NCBI GenBank assembly: GCA_946631295.1
Contig: CAMOZY010000005.1
Location: forward strand, 1-64,000
Source: an uncultured Lachnospiraceae bacterium
GTDB taxonomy: Bacteria; Bacillota; Clostridia; Lachnospirales; Lachnospiraceae
DNA length: 64,000 nt
Reading direction: 5' to 3'
Below are positions 59,459 through 64,000 of the stretch, in pieces. A program made the translations under genes and the position numbers. Position 1 is the stretch's first letter. Every line of letters begins with the position of its first letter. The notes under the pieces are model-generated. The model was not told the origin of the DNA, ran no database searches, and saw only the letters and a list, made by a program, of their open reading frames with translations.

Positions 59459-61172
59459 CAGACTTTTTGCAAAAATAACAGCATTTTTCCTGGCAGTGAT
59501 AGTACTCCTGCTTGTTCCGGCTGCGCAGATGAATGTCCGCGCCGCTTCATTCAGTGATACATATCTGACATCCGGACACACCGGACTGGACATCATAGAC
59601 GATTCCGACAGACAGGCGGCTTACGGATTCCTTACCAATTACATGAACAATCTGATAACCGTCAATAATCCTTCTCAGGCTATCATCGACAGACTCAATG
59701 AAGTCTGGAAGGGTGCCAATACCTATATTGCTGGAACTGAAATAACTGTCTCAAGACTCATCGATTACTGCAACGAGACAGTTGCAAATTTCGATCTTGT
59801 CATGAAGGATCAGGTTGCGGTATCAGGAACCGAGGAATTCCTTTTCATAAGCACCAATTCCATTATCACTACCGCAAAATACGGTGAGTACACATATCTT
59901 ACACTGTCCATCATCAATCTCGGAAAAGCTGATGTTACGGATGTGATCATAACTCCTCACGAGAGCACCGATATCAACAAGTGGCCCTTCGAGATCACCA
60001 CTGCATCCAACGCACTTGTGATTCCAAAGATCTGTGCTTCATCCGATATTTACACAGCTCATGCTCTTGCACAGGAAGCAACCTGGATATTCCTTGTTTC
60101 CAAGGAAGCCAAGACCGGAACCTATCCTCTGACCTTCGATGTTCAGTATTACATGAACGGCGTGATCGCATCGACCGAGCTCACCACATATATCAATATA
60201 AACGGTGCACCCGGAGCCGGAACCCTTAACGACAGCGGACAGGATGACGGAAGAACCTCAACCCCCAGGATAATCGTTACAGGCTTCAGGACCGATCCCG
60301 AGGTTGTCTATGCGGGTGATACATTCAAACTTACGATAAATGTTCAGAACACATCCCTTTCAACAGCTGTTTCCAACATCCAGTTCGATCTGAAGGCAGC
60401 AAGCGAAGGAACCAACAGCGAGACAACTTATGAGGCATTCCTGCCCACATCCGGATCTGCCACCAAGTTCGTATCATCGATCCCTGCAGGCGCGACCGCA
60501 AGCATATCGATTGAAATGACCGCCCGCAGCGATCTGATGCAGAAGCCCTATGTCATCACTCTTAATGCAGCATATGAGGACAGCCAGAGAAATCCTTACA
60601 ACATGTCCTCCAACATTTCCATTCCCATCAAGCAGGAAGCAAGAGTTGACAGCGGTGAGGTTGAGATCCTTCCCGAATCCATTAATGTCGGCGGAAGCGC
60701 AAATATCATGTTCCCCGTCTACAATAAAGGAAAGACCACTCTTTACAATGTGCAGGTCGACTTTATCGGGGACAGCATTGAAGGCGGATCCACATTCCTC
60801 GGAAAACTTGAGCCCGGTGCTACCGGAAATGTCGATGCCATGGTAAACGGTATCGCACCCACCATGGACGACGGCATAATAATAGCTCAGATCTCATACG
60901 AAGACGAAGCAGGCAATGTATCCTATCTGGAAAAAGAAATCTCTCTTTACGTATTCGAGAATTATTATGAGGATCCCGGATATGAGGATCCCGGTTTTTA
61001 CTATGAAGATCCTGAGATGGATGAACCGCAGGGCGTTTTCTGGAAGCCGATAGTTATTACCATCGTAGTTGTTGTGATCATAGCCATCATTGTATGGAGG
61101 ATCATAGCTTCGAAGCGCAAGAAAAAGAGAATGCTCAAAGAACTTGATGACCTTGATGATGAAGAGATTTAA
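59445..61172 (+). CDS. exported membrane-anchored protein with CARDB-like (COG1361-type) domains
   Basis: Signal peptide, repeated Ig-like YVTLSIINLGKADVTDV / FKLTINVQNTSLSTAVSNI segments, C-terminal TM. Confidence 0.8.
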   Translation: MKTYNRLFAKITAFFLAVIVLLLVPAAQMNVRAASFSDTYLTSGHTGLDIIDDSDRQAAYGFLTNYMNNLITVNNPSQAIIDRLNEVWKGANTYIAGTEITVSRLIDYCNETVANFDLVMKDQVAVSGTEEFLFISTNSIITTAKYGEYTYLTLSIINLGKADVTDVIITPHESTDINKWPFEITTASNALVIPKICASSDIYTAHALAQEATWIFLVSKEAKTGTYPLTFDVQYYMNGVIASTELTTYININGAPGAGTLNDSGQDDGRTSTPRIIVTGFRTDPEVVYAGDTFKLTINVQNTSLSTAVSNIQFDLKAASEGTNSETTYEAFLPTSGSATKFVSSIPAGATASISIEMTARSDLMQKPYVITLNAAYEDSQRNPYNMSSNISIPIKQEARVDSGEVEILPESINVGGSANIMFPVYNKGKTTLYNVQVDFIGDSIEGGSTFLGKLEPGATGNVDAMVNGIAPTMDDGIIIAQISYEDEAGNVSYLEKEISLYVFENYYEDPGYEDPGFYYEDPEMDEPQGVFWKPIVITIVVVVIIAIIVWRIIASKRKKKRMLKELDDLDDEEI

Positions 61173-61175
61173 GCG

Positions 61176-62546
61176 ATGAAAGTATCCGACCTTCTCCGGA
61201 TGAGTCTGGAGAGTCTGTTCAAAAGAAAAGTGCGTACAATTCTGACTATCATGGGTGTCGTTATCGGAACGACATCCATAGTGGTCATGCTTTCTCTCGG
61301 ACTCGGAATGAAATCCGCTCTCATTACAGAGATGGAGTCGTGGGGAAGCCTGAGAACGATAGAAGTCAGTACCGCGGGCAGATATTATGACGATTCGTCC
61401 AATAATAAGGATCAGGAGGAACTTCGCCTCGACGATGAACTGGTCACTACGCTGAGTAACTTTGAACATGTCGAAAGTGTCGATCCTTTCCTTGATACTA
61501 ACGTTATCATCAAATGCGGTGTCTATGAAGGAAGTTTCCAGGTGCGTGGTGTTTCCCGTTCCTTTCTTGATGAAAAAAGGGATGAACTGAGTTCCGGAAC
61601 CATTCCTTCCGCCGATGGCGAGATAGAGTTTTTGTATGGCTGTAATATCATTACCGAGTTTATGAATTCCAAGACTAACAGATATGATTATTGGGAAAAC
61701 GGAGAACTTCCCAATATCGATCTTATGAATGATCCTCTGTATGTCATATTCGATACCGAGAAATATTACGCTTCGAAATACCCTTCAGGTGACGGACAGC
61801 CTGTCTCCAATCCCAAAAAATACATCGTGGCCACGGCCGGAGTTCTTGAAGGAATACCCGGAGAGACATGGAACGAAGATTGTTATACGATCTACTGCGA
61901 CATTGATATTCTTAAGGCACTCCTTCAGAGAGAGTTTAAGGGAAGAGTCATTCCCGGACAGCCCACACAGAAAAACGGCAAGCCTTATAAGGAATTATTC
62001 TATTCGACCGTCAATGTAAATGTCGATAATATGGATAATGTCACGGGAGTCCAGGAAATCATCAATAATATGGGCTACAGGACATACGCCAATGCGGAAT
62101 GGCTGGAGTCCGACATGAAGATGATGAACATCATACAGGCAGTGCTTGGCGGTATCGGGGGAATTTCGCTTTTTGTCGCTGCGATAGGTATTACCAATAC
62201 AATGATGATGTCCATTTATGAAAGAACCAAAGAGATCGGCATCATGAAGGTTATCGGATGCAGAATAAGGGATATCCAGATGCTGTTCCTCATAGAGGCA
62301 GGATATATAGGTTTCATTGGAGGCGGAATCGGAATACTATTATCATATGGCATTTCGTATGTGCTTAATAATGTACTGAATCTGGGACAGATGATGTACG
62401 ATGTTGAAACAAATATTTCCATAATCCCGCCTTGGCTTGCGCTTTTGTCCATCGTATTTGCGGCTATCATAGCAATGCTGGCCGGCTTCCTTCCTTCGAT
62501 AAGGGCCATGAAGCTCTCGCCTCTTGCTGCTATCAGGGCAGAATAA
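61176..62546 (+). CDS. MacB/FtsX-type ABC permease
   Basis: RKVRTILTIMGVVIGTTSIVVMLSLGLGMK; FVAAIGITNTMMMSIYERTKEIGIMKVIGCR. Confidence 0.93.
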   Translation: MKVSDLLRMSLESLFKRKVRTILTIMGVVIGTTSIVVMLSLGLGMKSALITEMESWGSLRTIEVSTAGRYYDDSSNNKDQEELRLDDELVTTLSNFEHVESVDPFLDTNVIIKCGVYEGSFQVRGVSRSFLDEKRDELSSGTIPSADGEIEFLYGCNIITEFMNSKTNRYDYWENGELPNIDLMNDPLYVIFDTEKYYASKYPSGDGQPVSNPKKYIVATAGVLEGIPGETWNEDCYTIYCDIDILKALLQREFKGRVIPGQPTQKNGKPYKELFYSTVNVNVDNMDNVTGVQEIINNMGYRTYANAEWLESDMKMMNIIQAVLGGIGGISLFVAAIGITNTMMMSIYERTKEIGIMKVIGCRIRDIQMLFLIEAGYIGFIGGGIGILLSYGISYVLNNVLNLGQMMYDVETNISIIPPWLALLSIVFAAIIAMLAGFLPSIRAMKLSPLAAIRAE

Positions 62547-62567
62547 CAATATATTTGTCTTCTTTCT

Positions 62568-62595
62568 TTTCCGGGGCTACAGGGCCCCGGAAAAA
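62568..62595 (+). terminator. intrinsic terminator after ABC permease
   Basis: TTTTCCGGGGC...GCCCCGGAAAA. Confidence 0.75.
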
Positions 62596-62622
62596 TTATT
62601 TCAGATCTTTTAAAATTCCCCT

Positions 62623-62650
62623 TGACCTGAAAAATTAATAATGATACTAT
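62623..62650 (+). promoter_or_regulatory. promoter for rpoB
   Basis: TTGACC-N16-TACTAT. Confidence 0.5.
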
Positions 62651-62752
62651 GGATGATGCACGTTTCTGCGACGAGCTCTTTTTTTGCACGTCAAAATAAG
62701 AGAAGCGCATTAACCGGAAAAAGTCAACAGAAAGAACGGGGTGAAAGTGTCA

Positions 62753-64000
62753 ATGAACAAGAACAGGATCCGCCCGGAGCAGAGCGCCAAGGCTATGCGT
62801 ATGAGCTACGCAAGACAGCGCGATGTGCTCGAAATGCCAAATCTTATAGAAGTTCAGACGAATTCCTATAAGTGGTTTCTTGATGAGGGCCTTCAGGAAG
62901 CATTCGATGATATTTCTCCAATCGAGGACTTCGCGGGAGCACTCAGTCTTGAGTTCGTGGGATATGATCTCAAGCGCAACGAAGCAAAATATACCATAGA
63001 AGAGTGTAAGGAAAGGGATACCACCTATTCTGCACCTTTGTTCGTGACAGTACGTCTTCACAGTAATGAAGACAAGAATATCCAGGAGTATGAGATATTC
63101 ATGGGAGATCTTCCTCTCATGACTGATACCGGCACCTTTGTCATCAACGGTGCTGAGCGTGTCATCGTATCCCAGCTCGTTCGTTCCCCCGGTATGTATT
63201 ACGGGATCACCAATGATAAGGTAGGTAAGGAACTCTTTTCCTGCCAGGTAATCCCCAACCGTGGTGCATGGCTCGAGTATGAGACCGATGCCAACGATGT
63301 ATTCTATGTAAGGGTCGACAGGAACAGAAAGGTTCCCGTGACCGTTCTTTTGCGTGCTCTTGGTCTTGGAACCAACACCGAGATCAGAGAGAAGTTCGGT
63401 GATGAGATCAAGATTGAAGAGACCTTCAAGAAGGACGCAGCCATCACTCCCGAGAATCCCGAGGGAACATCAGAGGGCGGTCTTCGTGAACTCTACAGAA
63501 AGATCAACCCCAGCGATCCTTATACCAAAGAGAATGCCCAGCAGATGGTGGACAGACTCTTCTTCGATGCAAGAAGATATGATCTTGCAAGAGTAGGACG
63601 TTATAAGTTCAATAAGAAGATGGCCTTCAGGAACCGTATCAGGGGCCTTGTTCTTGCTGAGGATGTCATCGATCCCATGACCGGTGAGGTTATCGCAGCA
63701 GCAGGAACCGAGATCACAACCGAACTTGCTGATCTTATTCAGGATTCCGCAGTTGAGGCAGTTGTTATCCAGACAGATGAGAAGAACGAGAAGGTTCTTT
63801 CCAATATGATGGTTGACATCGCTCATTTCATTGACTGCGATCCCAGAGAAGATTTTGGTATCAAGGACAGAGTTTACTACCCTGTTCTCAGAGAGATCCT
63901 CGATACATACGGAGACGATCCCGAGGCGCTTACCGATGCCATTAAGCAGAACGTTTCCAAGCTTATTCCCAAGCACATTACCAAGGATGATATCTTTGCA
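62753..64000 (+). CDS. rpoB: DNA-directed RNA polymerase subunit beta (truncated by window end)
   Basis: [51 protein letters not shown]...[25 protein letters not shown]; open to window end. Confidence 0.97.
   Translation, partial: MNKNRIRPEQSAKAMRMSYARQRDVLEMPNLIEVQTNSYKWFLDEGLQEAFDDISPIEDFAGALSLEFVGYDLKRNEAKYTIEECKERDTTYSAPLFVTVRLHSNEDKNIQEYEIFMGDLPLMTDTGTFVINGAERVIVSQLVRSPGMYYGITNDKVGKELFSCQVIPNRGAWLEYETDANDVFYVRVDRNRKVPVTVLLRALGLGTNTEIREKFGDEIKIEETFKKDAAITPENPEGTSEGGLRELYRKINPSDPYTKENAQQMVDRLFFDARRYDLARVGRYKFNKKMAFRNRIRGLVLAEDVIDPMTGEVIAAAGTEITTELADLIQDSAVEAVVIQTDEKNEKVLSNMMVDIAHFIDCDPREDFGIKDRVYYPVLREILDTYGDDPEALTDAIKQNVSKLIPKHITKDDIFA

Overview
Chromosomal window, probably from a Clostridia/Lachnospiraceae-type Firmicute (inferred from gene content). 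It is mostly housekeeping: end of the ATP synthase operon (atpD', atpC), murC, a DnaD-domain protein plus DnaC/DnaI-type helicase loader, a PRPP synthetase, bioY, glgC/glgD, pth, mfd, a TetR + GH2/MFS/GH36/GH13 galactoside-type utilisation locus, a Y-family polymerase with its small partner, a clostripain-like peptidase, DegV, an MCP, a VWA/MoxR/LRR trio, sugar-nucleotide genes (UDPGP, galE), a small alarmone synthetase, an M23/LysM hydrolase, an adenylate-forming ligase, and rpmG-secE-nusG-rplK-rplA-rplJ-rplL followed by a terminator-flanked ABC module and the start of rpoB. I saw no rRNA, tRNA, CRISPR array, transposase or phage module. Most noteworthy non-coding signals: (1) a ~206-bp multi-helix element closed by 19-bp imperfect inverted ends at 31580-31785, which looks like a structured RNA or an orphan mobile RNA element; (2) a cluster of DnaA-box-like 9-mers at 5380-5537 directly upstream of the dnaD/dnaC-like genes; (3) two tandem BirA-like operators upstream of bioY; (4) competing hairpins ahead of the LRR member of the VWA/MoxR cluster. 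All functional names come from motif recognition by eye; no search was run.
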